DNA of 64,000 bases from Luzula sylvatica (Eukaryota; Streptophyta; Magnoliopsida; Poales; Juncaceae). Shown here one piece after another: positions 11,051 through 21,465 of the stretch. The notes below the pieces were generated by a model, which was given only the letters and a program-made list of their open reading frames with translations, did no database searches and had not been told where the DNA came from. Every line of letters starts with the position of its first letter. The stretch's first letter is position 1. Both the position numbers and the translations under genes were made by a program. The DNA lies in contig OX326960.1 in assembly GCA_946800325.1 (NCBI GenBank), forward strand, positions 23,365,150 through 23,429,149, written 5' to 3'.

Positions 11051-12811
11051 TCACTCGAGCATAGATTCCTAGACCTCACCCTCTATGAAGTGGAAAATCA
11101 AGCAAGTGACCATGAAACTCAAGAAGAAGAAGAAATCAAAAATCACTACCAAATTCCCAAAGTTCTCCGGGAAGTGTCGGCTCATCCCGTCTCCAACGTT
11201 GTAGGGGATCCAAGAGATGTAGTCCGAACTCGGTCACGTATCCAAAACTACGTAGCTCAATGTGCCTACCTTTCCCACATCGAACCGAAATCTTTCAAAG
11301 AAGCCAACAACGATGAGGATTGGATATTGGCCATGCAAGAGGAGTTAGAGCAATTCGAGCGAAACAAGGTGTGGACCTTGGTACCAAGGCCAACGACAAG
11401 ATCCATCATCGGTACTCGGTGGATCTATCGAAACAAGTTAGACGAGCACGGAAATGTGGTGCGAAACAAAGCGAGACTTGTAGCTCAAGATTTCAAACAA
11501 CAAGAGGGCATCGACTTTGAAGAAACTTTCGCCCCCGTCGCCCGTTTGGAATCCATCCGACTTCTCTTGGCTTACCCCGCCATCGAAGGATTCACGCTCT
11601 ACCAAATGGACGTAAAGAGTGCATTTCTGAACGGGGAAATCGAAGAAGAAGTTTACGTCGAGCAACCCCCGGGGTTCAAAGATCCGAAATACTCCAATCA
11701 CGTGTGCAAACTCTCGAAAGCTCTATACGGGTTAAAGCAAGCTCCTCGAGCATGGTATGGGCGTCTATCGATGTTCTTCCTCTCCAATGGATTCGAGCGG
11801 TGCAAAACTGACACCACCATCTTCACACGTAAAAAGTGAGATTCTATTTTGCTTATTCAAATCTATGTAGATGATATTATTTTTGGATCTAGTGACCCGA
11901 CACTTGCCGAAGATTTTTCTATTCTCATGCATAGTGAATTCGCCATGAGCATGATGGGTGAACTCACTTTCTTCCTCGGACTTCAAGTCAAGCAATCATC
12001 CGAGGAAATCTTCGTAAATCAATCAAAATATACTCGCGAACTCCTCAAGAGATTCGAGCTAGACCAAATGAAGACGAGCGACACGCCCATGGCCAAGGAG
12101 TCTAAATTGGATGCGGATGAGGATGGTGAAGCTTTCGACATAACGGAATATCGAGGAATGATCGGAAGCTTACTCTACCTCACGGCAAGTCGACCCGACA
12201 TAATGTTCACCGTATGTCTATGTGTCCGGTTCCAAGCAAACCCTAAGGTATCTCACTACACCGCGGTAAAACGCATATTTAGGTACCACAAGGGAACAAT
12301 CGACTTAGGGATTTGGTATGACCATAGTGGGAATCTCGCCTTGATAGGGTATACGGATACGGATTTTGCCGGCTCTCGGGTTGATCGCAAAAGTACGAGT
12401 GGAACTTGCCAATTCATAGGCGGGTCACTCGTCTCGTGGTCAAGCCGAAAGCAACATTCCGTTGCCCTATCAACGGCCGAGGCCGAATATGTCGCGGCGG
12501 GAAGTTGTTGTGCCCAACTACTATGGCTAAACCAAACCCTCGGCGATTACGGGTTAAATTTTCGAAAAATCCCCATATTGTGCGACAACAATAGCGCAAT
12601 ATGCATCTCGAAAAATCCCGTCCACCACTCGAGAACAAAACACATCGACATCCGCCATCACTTCATCCGAGATCACGTGGAAAAAGAAGACGTCAAACTC
12701 GAAAAGGTGGATACTCTCGATCAAATCGCGGACATTTTCACAAAACCCCTACCGTTCGCTCAATTCTCCGCTTTAAGGTTAAAGCTAGGTATGCTCTATC
12801 TCAAGAATTAA
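11051..12811 (+). pseudogene. Element A reverse transcriptase and RNase H
   Basis: The linker has the Sirevirus-like [13 protein letters not shown] motif near 11200. RT core motifs follow: [21 protein letters not shown] (near 11610), [12 protein letters not shown] (near 11730) and IYVDDIIFG (near 11865), the last holding the two catalytic Asp residues. RNase H includes STAEAEYVAA (near 12475) and a DIFTKPL tail. The sole break is a TGA at 11837. The frame ends with TAA at 12809-12811. Confidence 0.92.
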
Positions 12812-13682
12812 AGTTATCATATCTATCATTTTTGGAGTCTCGAGTATCGAAATCTTAGCAAGCGAAAATTTCATAAAATCATTTTTGTGTCCTATTACAT
12901 ATATACATAAATATTATTTTTCATTTTCTTTGGTTTAAAATTTTCTATCAAAAACCAACTAATCATCCTCAGAAAAGGGTTCGTTCGAACTCACACAAAT
13001 GTTGGTTCGAACGAACTACTTACTTAGCCAAAAACCTAACCATTGGTTCGAACGAACCTAAATCCTAGAAGAAAATCAAACCAACAGGAGGAGGTTAGAT
13101 CGAACGAACAATTACCAAGGGTTCGAACGAACAAATTAAGAAATCAACAGGAGGAGGTTAGATCGAACGAACCATTACCAAGGGTTCGAACAAACAGATT
13201 AAGAAATAAAATTGCCAAACCAACAGGAGGAGGTCTGATCGAACGAACCTTACCAAGGGTTCGAACGAACTAACAATGCTTTGATGTTCGTTCCCATCCC
13301 TCTCATCTATCGTTCGAACGAACCAAAATCAATTTGTTTTAACAAATCGACAGGAGAACGTGGGATCGAACGAACCTAATCCTGCGTTCGAACGAACCTC
13401 CTGAGAACCATTCATCTTAACCCATTCGTTCGAACGAACCATCACCTTTCGTTCGAACGAACCCATCGGGAAACAGCCATTAAACCTTGGATACGAAGCA
13501 TTTCTCACTTCTATCTCTCCAAAACCAACCCTACCTCTTCCTCTTCTCCACTGAAACGTCTCTAGGTCAAGCCACCACTATTTAACACCTTAGATCTACA
13601 ACGTTTAAATCTCACCTTGCTTCAATACACCTATCTCTCTCGCCATTTTCGAAAACTCATTTTCATCTCTCAAGGTTTCACC
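12812..13682 (+). promoter_or_regulatory. Spacer between pol and ORF3 with palindrome array and 63-bp tandem repeat
   Basis: No ORF of substance. About a dozen GTTCGAAC-type palindromes occur at 12978-13462, mostly in pairs about 22-23 bp apart. Part is a 63-bp tandem repeat (13070-13275, about three copies) containing AACAGGAGGAGG and two palindromic half-arrays. The array resembles the LTR enhancer arrays and stands right before the extra ORF, so it could drive a separate ORF3 transcript. That is inference. Confidence 0.65.
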
Positions 13683-15059
13683 ATGGCAAGCCGAATGAGG
13701 AAGAAACTTGCCACCAAGCCTGCACGAGCTCCCTCTCCTCGCTTCGACTTCAACGACCCCGGTAATAAGTATTTATTTCGAGATACTGATGTCGGAGTCC
13801 GTTATAGGGACAAGTTTTCGAAGAAACCCATTTGTATTGGTTACTATTACCAATTACCTTCCAACATACCTCACCTCTCCAACATCGTTAATCCAATCGA
13901 AACTCGTTGGGGCATTCGTAACTTGTGCACACTCAACCATCCCACATACGAAGTCGTAACCAAGTTATTCTACGCAAATGTCGTAGTCAACCATAACGAC
14001 AATGAAATATTTAGCTACCTTTTCGGAAACATGATTACCGTCAACGTAGCATCGCTATGCCAATGGCTAAATTTGGCGGACGATGGCGAAGTGGTCTACA
14101 TTAGCCGCGCCGAGAAAATCGCCGATACGACGTACCAACGCATTAACAGCCTTGCCACCAAAAATGGTCTAGTCGAATCGGCCACTCAACTCTCCACCCC
14201 TCTCCGTTTCGTTTGGCAAATCGGTAATAATATTCTCACACCCGTGTCAAAACTCAAAGCAAACCTAGATAAGCGCAATATCACGCTACTCTATCGCCTA
14301 TGGTACCCAAGCGAGACTCCCGTCCATGTTCCAAATCTTATTATGCGACACATGGAATCAATCATGGGCCTCAAGGTCTCCTCTCTCGCCTACATAAGCC
14401 TCATTGCTTACGCATGCGACTTACTAGACATCGAGATCCCCGTCGATCAATGGGATCTTGGACGATCGGACCCCACGAATCTTGCATCCCGCGAAAACCT
14501 CTCTCGCATCGGGTACTCCGACGCAAAGATCGGACAAGTTGATCCCGCTTCCACTCAAAGAGGACGAGTCGGTCACGTGATCACGGATTGGCTCCTTGAT
14601 GAACCCTCCGATCGTCATCACTTTCCCGACAATCCTTCCGATTGGACTACACCTGAAGAAGACGCATCGATCCCACGGCGTATAAGAAAACATCGCCACG
14701 GTTCGAGTTTGGGAATCAAATCTCCGGGTTTCAACATGGAAGCGATGCATGCGATGCTTGATGACATGCAATCCCGCATCCACGAAGAAGGTGTGTGGAT
14801 CCGCAATCAAGTGATCGAAGACAATGCCCGAACTCGCGAGCACAACACCCAACTCTTCACCAATCTCTACGCTCATCTTGATGCCCATTTCGGTACATGG
14901 AATGCACCGCAAGACCCTCCACCCCCGTTTAACCCAGTAGACCCATCATATCCACAGGATGACTCGTGGAATATGAACGATTTCACTACGGATGGACCCG
15001 ACGCCGAGACCTCTTCAACAAACCCTAACCCTAGTCTTAGCTCACTAGAACGTATTTAG
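13683..15059 (+). CDS. ORF3 of element A, intact, plant-transposon-protein-like
   Basis: An uninterrupted 458-codon ORF on the element strand lies between pol and the 3' LTR. The chosen ATG sits in a good plant context (ccATGGCAAGC); an in-frame ATG lies upstream at 13617-13619. The N-terminus is basic (MASRMRKKLATKPARA). A central segment (TRWGIRNLC ... LFYANVVVN ... NMITVNVASLCQWLNL) resembles the 'putative plant transposon protein' domain found in ORFs of plant retroelements, in which a Tyr/Phe-Tyr-Ala-Asn motif is typical. The C-terminal third is acidic and Pro-rich, with a possible helical stretch (MEAMHAMLDDMQSR). No signal peptide or membrane segment is visible, so it does not look like an envelope protein. 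Function unknown. It stays open although the neighbouring pol is broken eight times. Confidence 0.75.
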   Translation: MASRMRKKLATKPARAPSPRFDFNDPGNKYLFRDTDVGVRYRDKFSKKPICIGYYYQLPSNIPHLSNIVNPIETRWGIRNLCTLNHPTYEVVTKLFYANVVVNHNDNEIFSYLFGNMITVNVASLCQWLNLADDGEVVYISRAEKIADTTYQRINSLATKNGLVESATQLSTPLRFVWQIGNNILTPVSKLKANLDKRNITLLYRLWYPSETPVHVPNLIMRHMESIMGLKVSSLAYISLIAYACDLLDIEIPVDQWDLGRSDPTNLASRENLSRIGYSDAKIGQVDPASTQRGRVGHVITDWLLDEPSDRHHFPDNPSDWTTPEEDASIPRRIRKHRHGSSLGIKSPGFNMEAMHAMLDDMQSRIHEEGVWIRNQVIEDNARTREHNTQLFTNLYAHLDAHFGTWNAPQDPPPPFNPVDPSYPQDDSWNMNDFTTDGPDAETSSTNPNPSLSSLERI

Positions 15060-15513
15060 AGTAGTCAAATGATATTTTCAAATGCTTGTTGTTCTTGTTG
15101 CGTACATGTTGTTTTTTGTTGTGTAACAAGTATGGTATGTTTTGGCTTAAAACTTTAAATGTTATGTCATGAAATTTCATATTTTAAATGGTATTTTCAA
15201 TTCATTATGGTTGTTTATTAGTATGTGATATATTTTGTTTTGACTTGAAGAGTGTCATTATCTTATTATACAATTGCGAAAATCATCAATAAAATATAAC
15301 TTGCTAATATTTCCTATTTACGAGCCTATGATTGAGAAATTCAAAAATTTAGGGGGAGCTCGTATTTAGGGGGAGCCTTCCGTGTCGTTCAGTCTCTATC
15401 ACCTTTTGATCATTTCAAAAAGGGGGAGAAAAGACATCGTACGGAAAGTTCTTCGATAACCGATAAAACTCTCCAAATCGACAGTGTTTTGAAATTAATC
15501 AAAAGGGGGAGTT
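15060..15513 (+). other. 3' untranslated region with multiple polypurine tracts
   Basis: AGGGGGAG-type tracts occur at about 15351, 15370, 15421 and 15503. The last one abuts the 3' LTR and is the expected plus-strand primer. Multiple PPTs are a recognised Sirevirus trait. Confidence 0.8.
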
Positions 15514-16756
15514 TGTTGATCCAAATATCCTATGATTTAATTATTTCAAAATACTGTCAATACTAACGTCTACGTCAAGAAAAACGTGTAGGACAACATA
15601 GGTACAACGATCAAGGAAGATCAAGAGAAACACAAGTGAAGAACCGTCCAAGACAAAGAGACGAAAAGGAAGGCGAAGAAACGATTCAAGAATCAAGATG
15701 TCGAAGCCTTCCGTGAGATGTCGAAGCCTTCCGTGAGTTGGGATCACCACAAATAAACCTTAGGTAAACCCTAGTACATCTCACATTTATCAAGTCAAGG
15801 TCAAAGGATAAACTCAAAACATGATGAAAATGGAATTTGGTAAACCATCACAACAGTAGGGGGTTCGTTCGAACTGATCAAACTGTGCTTTCGAACGCAC
15901 ATGTTCGTTCTACATTAAAATTCAAAGCATTCGATCGAACACCCTCCTGTGAATGTGAGAACCAAACACATTTTAATAGTTCGTTCGAACTCACCAAAGT
16001 GTTCGTTCGAACTAACCTATCAAATAAACCTTGACCGTTCGAACGAACCATCATGCATATGAAGGAATCTTTTGAAACGGCTAGTTCAAACTTGTAGTTC
16101 GTTCGAACACACCTCAGTGTCAGTTCGAACGAACTATGCGGTTTGTACTCAAAATGAGGGTGTTTCTATAGATGATATAAATAGAACTCCTCATAGTTTT
16201 CTCTCTTGCAGCTTTTCACAAAAATTCATTCAACATTCAAAAGAGAGAAAAACCTCTAGCCTTGATTTCCAAATCCCTTGATAGTTCGAGCTAAACCTCT
16301 AGATCCTAGATCTATCTTCGAATCATCTATTCTAAACGATTCCCAACTCACGTGACCGATCACGTTATAGTTCGTCTTAGAAACTTGTAATAGGCTAGTA
16401 CTACGATTGTAAAGCCCGCCATAGATCGATAGAAAACGTGTAAATCAATCTAGGCAAAACCTTGTACGAGTGAGTTGAAATTCAATCGAAAGCCCAAAAG
16501 GCACAAGGCATTCCCGGAGACGTAGGTACTTGCAACTAATCGAATCAGTCGATTAAGCAAGTAAAGGGTGAGTTAAAGCTACATAGCAACCACCTACCGA
16601 ACTTCGTAACAAATATTGTGTGTTCAATTGTTCGGTACTCTCTTCTCTATTTTAAATTACTTCAATTAACTTCCGCATCTATAATTGGTATACCGTAGTG
16701 AGAAAATTGTACACTAGGAATACATATTCACCCCTCTAGGTTAGAATTAACCAACA
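15514..16756 (+). repeat. Element A 3' LTR
   Basis: 1243 bp, starting TGTTGATCC and ending ACCAACA, then TSD TCGGC. Paired palindromes lie at 15861-16135 and TATAAATAG at 16176. It has one more palindrome block than the 5' LTR. Confidence 0.94.
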
Positions 16757-16761
16757 TCGGC

Positions 16762-17530
16762 GTCCTCATTATCCATCTCGCACTTCTTACTCCAGTCCTA
16801 TGCGCTCTTCTCATTCACATGGACATCTCGACTCACCACAACCTTTCTTTCAATCGGGTCGTACAACTTGTATGCCTTCGTTTTCTCGTCATGTCCAATG
16901 AACATGAACTTCTTGCTTTTATCATCAAGTTTCATCCTTCTTTGATCCGGTACATGTGCATATGCCACACTTCCGAACACCTTGAAATGCGACACCGTCG
17001 GTTTCTGACTGCTCCAAGCTTCTTGAGGTGTTTTTCGCATGAGGACATCGATTATGTACATACACCGCACACAGTACCGCACACCGCACACCGCACATCT
17101 ATTCTTTTGGCACTCCTTTGCTCTTCAACATCGACCGAACCATGTCGAGAATGGTCCGGTTCTTCCTCTCGGCCACACCATTTTGCTTAGGCGAGTAAGG
17201 CTCAGTCAAGAATCTCTTAATCCCTTGCTCCTCACAAAAGCTCGTAAATGCGGTTGACGTGTACTCAGCGCCTCTATCTAACCGCAAATCTTTGATGTAT
17301 CGTCCGGTCATCTTCTCGACAAGCACCTTGAACCTCTAGAACACTTCGAATGTCCTGAATTTTTTCTTCAAAAGATAAACACATGTCCTTCTAGTGTAAT
17401 CATCAACGAATGCAATAAAATACCTTTTCTCACTAAATAATTTTGGTGTGATCGGACCACAAATGTCGGTGTGCACCAGCTCGAGAGGACTTGCTGCTTC
17501 ATATTTCGCCTTTTTCAACAAAAGCAGTAC
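16762..17530 (-). pseudogene. Antisense copia integrase fragment
   Basis: Read on the minus strand from 17530, it encodes VHTDICGPI (first catalytic Asp), a frame break near 17330, then RLDRGAEY (second Asp), NGVAERKNRTILDMVRSML (catalytic Glu) and, after a CGCACAC-rich disruption at 17055-17100, KTPQEAW and the VFGSVAYAHVPD C-terminal segment. It joins in frame with 4481-4641. This is the host of element A. It abuts the truncated CRK kinase exon. Confidence 0.88.
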
Positions 17531-17689
17531 ACAAACTCTATTTTTTTTTTGTTATTAAAAAGTTTAAGATTCTGTAATTTCAATCGAGGTGCTTATATAT
17601 ATTAAGTTATTAACTACTTACTATGTGCCTACAACTCGGTTTGTATTTGCTTCGAGTTCTTAAAGAATATTGCTTGCTATGTGCCTACA
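17531..17689. other. Breakpoint spacer between copia relic and CRK kinase
   Basis: A 17-bp direct repeat (CTATGTGCCTACAACT) occurs at about 17619 and 17673, flanking 50 bp of AT-rich DNA. This suggests a rejoined break where the kinase C-terminus was lost. Confidence 0.5.
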
Positions 17690-17891
17690 ACTTTCGGGCC
17701 AAAAATTCTAGCCAAACCAAAATCTGAAATTTTAGGTACCATTTCAGAGTCGAGTAGAATATTGCTTGCTTTCAAATCTCGATGGATAATTCGTAGTCTT
17801 GAATGCTTGTGAAGGTAAAGGAGTCCTTGTGAAATGCCTTCTATAATTTCAAATCGTTTTTCCCAATTCAGCATTGCTCCTCTTGCGGTGT
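17690..17891 (-). pseudogene. CRK kinase exon: catalytic loop and DFG, truncated
   Basis: The acceptor ATCACAG precedes the exon at 17892-17898. Encoded: [10 protein letters not shown], then [10 protein letters not shown], the catalytic loop HRDLKASN (an RD kinase) and the magnesium motif [10 protein letters not shown]. The usual activation-segment insertion (GGDQTQANTNR-like) is missing and the frame stops just after VVGT. The APE motif and kinase C-lobe are absent. Confidence 0.9.
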
Positions 17892-18139
17892 CTGTGATAT
17901 GATAATACATAAGAAATTGGGAAAGATCTTTTTCTTATGATACGTCCTTTCAAAAAAGATATTTTGTATATTTATTAATTAATATTTAGTGATAAGATTT
18001 AAGTATATATATTAATGCCGAGCCAAATAAAGGTGTTGATTTTTCATGTAAAAATATTTAATTAATTGAAAATGTGCAAATTGTCTTTTTAAAAACAAAA
18101 ACAATAATAGCTGCGCATTATGTAAAATGTCAAATTTAC

Positions 18140-18352
18140 CAAATATGAAGAAGTCCAAGCTTTTATTTGTCATGAATTCATAGATGAGTATTTTCTCTTC
18201 TCCTTGTACGCACCACCCTATGAGTCGAACTAGGTTTCTATGCTGAAGTTTCGCGATAAGTTGAATTTCATTTTTAAATTCTACAAGGCCTTGCCCCGAT
18301 TGTGCAGAGAGTCTCTTCACTGCTATTTCTAGTCCATCTTCTAGCACACCCC
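18140..18352 (-). pseudogene. CRK kinase exon: N-lobe with catalytic lysine; acceptor lost
   Basis: Encodes [12 protein letters not shown] (ATP-anchoring Lys), the [10 protein letters not shown] helix C segment with its Glu, and [11 protein letters not shown]. The donor is GTAAAT at 18139 downward. At the 5' side the sequence reads TTTTTGCGGGGTG where TTTTTGCAG|GGGTG is expected, so the acceptor AG is missing and normal splicing would fail. Confidence 0.87.
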
Positions 18353-18494
18353 GCAAAAAGTACTTTATAATTTGCTTAATTAAATAGAATCTGACAGTTT
18401 CGAGAAATTATCTTGCACTTTCTTTTATATAAGCAAGTTGAGAGTTAATAAGCATGCGAATAACGAAAAAAAATACTAAATAGGACGATAACAC

Positions 18495-18631
18495 CTTATA
18501 TACAGGTCCAAATCCTCCTTGGCAAAGTTTATTGTCCGAAGGAAAATTATTTGTAGCTTTTGTTATCTGAGAGAAGTTCAGCAGTGAGAACTCTGAACTT
18601 ATCTCTTCACTCCTCAAAAGAATGCTTGTTT
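18495..18631 (-). pseudogene. CRK exon: juxtamembrane and glycine loop
   Basis: Acceptor TTACAG at 18632-18637, donor AAG|GTGTTA at 18494. Encodes FSLLNFSQITKATNNF, the standard CRK juxtamembrane start, and the glycine-rich loop LCQGGFGPVYK, whose first Gly is Cys here. Confidence 0.87.
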
Positions 18632-19043
18632 CTGTAAGAAAATATTTATAATTCTGTCAGAAAATGAATTGGTAGAACAGAATATTTAGAAGCTGGGAGA
18701 ATTTAGAATAGTGTGTTTGCATTGCTTAAAAATATAACTTTGAAATCTTATTTTTTTCATCCATTAATTTAATCTACCAGTAGAAAGATTGTTAACGGGT
18801 GATTAACTCTATTTTACCACACAAAAAAAGAAAAAAATAGTACTGATATGAAGCAGCCTTAAAATTCTAGCATTGAATTGCATTGACCAGGACATGAAAA
18901 GTATAATTATATATATATATATATTTTTATCTCATTTGCTTGATTTATTAATAACTTTGATTTATTATTAACTGTTAATTGACGTAAATATGAAGGAAAC
19001 ATATATAAATGAGAAACCATTATATAAAAATAAAAGTGAAAAC

Positions 19044-19154
19044 CTGCATGGCTGCCTTTTTTGATCCGGAAAAAACATACTATGCAGCCACAGAGAATTA
19101 GAAGCAACGATACCGTAGTTATGCTAATGATGAGAATGGCTTGTTTGCTTATGC
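19044..19154 (-). pseudogene. CRK transmembrane exon
   Basis: A hydrophobic run (AILIISITTVSLLLILCGCI) is followed by the basic stop-transfer FFRIKK. The acceptor is in GATAG|GAGG and the donor is CAG|GTTTTC at 19043. This exon normally follows CRK exon 1 directly. Confidence 0.85.
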
Positions 19155-19320
19155 CTCCTATCATTTAAAATTAAACTATATTAAATTAAATTCAATTAAA
19201 TTATAGGTTGCGAAATGTAACATCACCCCAAAAATAACATATGTATTTTTTTGTTAATTATTATGCTAATCAATTAAACTAATCAATGTTTGAAGTGGAT
19301 ATAATTTATATGTAATTTTT

Positions 19321-19876
19321 TGTTAGGGAGCTGATATCTGAGTCGTTTTTGAGCGTTGAGAGCAGAGAGAAACTTCTTTAACCAATACATATTATACCCC
19401 AAAATCAAGTTTCATTCTTACGTCACTTTAAACTCGACGAAATTGGCATTAGTAAATATTCGATAATGTTTTTTTTATAATAAATGAATAAGCTTCATAT
19501 GTCCTCCATCCATTAATATGTTATGATATGGAGACTTTTGGAAACCCGAGGATTAAGAAATTGGAAAAAGAAAACATTGAAGAGATAGGAAAGTTTTCCA
19601 TATATTGTTATTGACATAATTGAATGGTAATTAAGGCAATGATTATTTCCGTGTATTATTTTCTTGAATTGTGTAGGAGTTTAGCTACAAATAGAGGGGT
19701 AGACTAGAGTTTTATTCATTCCAACAAGTACAAACAATTGTATTCTCTCTTTCTCCAGTATAGTAAAATAGTTCGAGTGCCGGCGGCCGTGATTTTTTTC
19801 CTTCGGGGTTTCCAAGTAAAAATACTTGTGTCCGTGTGTTGTTCTTGCGTGTGTGTCTACGGCGACGATCCTAACA
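19321..19876 (+). repeat. Element G 5' LTR
   Basis: 556 bp, with inverted termini TGTTAGG and CCTAACA. The flanking 19316-19320 is TTTTT, but the right flank is lost, so the target duplication cannot be checked. Confidence 0.72.
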
Positions 19877-19878
19877 AG

Positions 19879-19887
19879 TGGTATCAG
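19879..19887 (+). other. Degenerate tRNA-Met primer-binding site of G
   Basis: TGGTATCAG matches, then GGGG replaces AGC. It lies 2 bp after the LTR. Confidence 0.7.
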
Positions 19888-19917
19888 GGGAAAGGTTAAG
19901 GTTTGAGGAGACGAGAG

Positions 19918-20511
19918 ATGGACGAGAGCAAGGTTTCGATATGCCGGTTCGATGGGCGAGACTTCGGTTACTGGAAGATGCAAGTAGAAGCGTTGCTATG
20001 CCAGAAGGACCTAAAAGAGGCGCTATTCGAGACAAGGCCGGAAAGTATTACGGACGAAGATAAGTGGAAGAAGATGAACCGCAAGACGCTAAGCTATATC
20101 CAATTATCGCTGGCCAAAAACGTGGCATTCAACGTAACGAAGGAGACGACGGCTTTCAGGGTCATGAATGACATTCGGCGAAAGGAGCGGGGAGAAGCCT
20201 CTGGTTCCTCGGGTTTGGCGTTGAATTTGGAGAGCTGGGGCCGTGAAGGTCAGAGGAGAAACAACCGCGGGCGAGCCAAGTCGAGAGGACGTAGCAAGTC
20301 AAGACCACGTGGCGAGTTGGAGTGCTGGAATTGTGGCAAGAAAGGTCACATGAAACAGGACTGCAAAGCCCCGAGAAAGGAGAAGGTGAAATCGAGTTCT
20401 GCAAATGTTGTCACCGAGCAAGACACAGATGACACTCTCATCTTATGTGTCGACAGCCCCGTTGATTCCTGGGTTTTGGACTCAGACGCATCCTTCCACT
20501 CAACCTCGTAG
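19918..20511 (+). pseudogene. Element G gag and start of protease, internally deleted
   Basis: ATG 19918 starts the typical copia gag (KVSICRFDGRDFGYWKMQVE). After KETTAFRVMND the central capsid helices are missing and the text resumes at the Arg-rich nucleocapsid. The zinc knuckle CWNCGKKGHMKQDC is at about 20325-20366. The protease motif reads WVLDSDASFH, with Gly of DSG changed to Asp, and the frame stops at 20509. Confidence 0.88.
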
Positions 20512-21460
20512 AAAGATAAGGTCTTAAATTTCTAGACAGGAGATTTAGGAAAGGTTCACCTAGCAGATGGAAAGCTTCTAAGCATATCGGGCAAATGTGA
20601 TGTCCAGATAAAATCGAGCAACGGATTTAGATGGATCTTGCAAGGAGTTCGGTACATTCCCGATCTGAAGAAGAACTTGATATCCGTCGGACAGATGGAT
20701 AGCAAAGGCTACAAGACGGTGTTCGAGAACGGATCGTGGAAGATTGTAAGGGGGACCATGGTGATAGCGAGAGGTACGAAGACGGGAATCCTCTATCTTA
20801 CCGATAATAGAGGAGATTGTTTGGCGTTTTCGGGAACAACGACTGATCCGATGTTATGGCACAATCCGCTCAGTCACATGAGTCACGAAGGGATGCAAGT
20901 GTTGATTTCCAAGGGTCTGTTACCGAAGGTAAAATTGGTACAAACCGGTTTATGTGAAAACTGCGTGCTCGGCAAGCAAAGACGGGTTAGTTTTTCGAAG
21001 GCCGGACGAGAACTCAAGATGGAGAAGTTAGACCTGGTGCATATTGACGTTTGGGGCAGCTCCGGTCCAGTCTATCGGGGGTCACGATACTACGTCACAT
21101 TTATCGACGATTCAACCAGGAAGGTATTGATCTATTTTATTAAACACAAATCTGACGTGTTTAATGTGTTCAAAAGGTGAAAGGCAGAAGTTGAGACCGA
21201 GACCGGCTTGAAGCTGAAATGCTTGAAGTCGGACAATCGAGGGGAGTACGACGGTGCAGAGTTCAGAGGGTTTTGCGCGGAACAAGGAATCAAGTAGTTT
21301 CGAACGGTTCCAAATCGACCTCAGCAGAACGGGGTGGCAGAACGAACTCTGAATGAACGAGCAAGGGCGATGCGATTGCACGCGGGATTGTCGAAGATGT
21401 TCTGGGCGGATGCGGTTAGTACGGCCGCATACCTTATCAACCGTATCCCGATGAAATCCC
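20512..21460 (+). pseudogene. Element G protease tail and integrase
   Basis: The pre-integrase finger (WHNPLSHMSHEGM ... CENCVLGKQ) has His changed in the GH motif. Catalytic positions: VHIDVWG (near 21045), KSDNRGEY (near 21230) and NGVAERTLNERARAM (near 21340). Stops at 21178 and 21298. The coding is cut at 21460 by the TCAAC duplication of element B. Confidence 0.87.
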
Positions 21461-21465
21461 TCAAC

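Larger units (their letters stand above)
4642..16756 (+). mobile_element. Element A: Sirevirus-type Ty1/copia retrotransposon, 12.1 kb
   Basis: Direct LTRs begin TGTTG and end CAACA (5' copy mutated in its last bases) and are flanked by the 5-bp duplication TCGGC (4637-4641, 16757-16761). Order: LTR, tRNA-Met primer site, gag, protease, integrase, RT, RNase H, extra ORF, polypurine tracts, LTR. Sirevirus (SIRE/Maximus) traits are the long element and LTRs, a second zinc knuckle, an acidic ETANLALMA motif between gag and pol, a coiled-coil gag-pol linker, an extra ORF after pol, and several AGGGGGAG tracts before the 3' LTR. Gag-pol is broken by frameshifts near 6100, 6880, 8150-8310 and 10515, and by stops at 7168, 8310, 10285 and 11837. 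The element is inactive for pol. Confidence 0.92.

Noticed and set aside
13043..13273. 76-codon repeat protein
   Set aside because: Arises from the 63-bp tandem repeat with palindromes.
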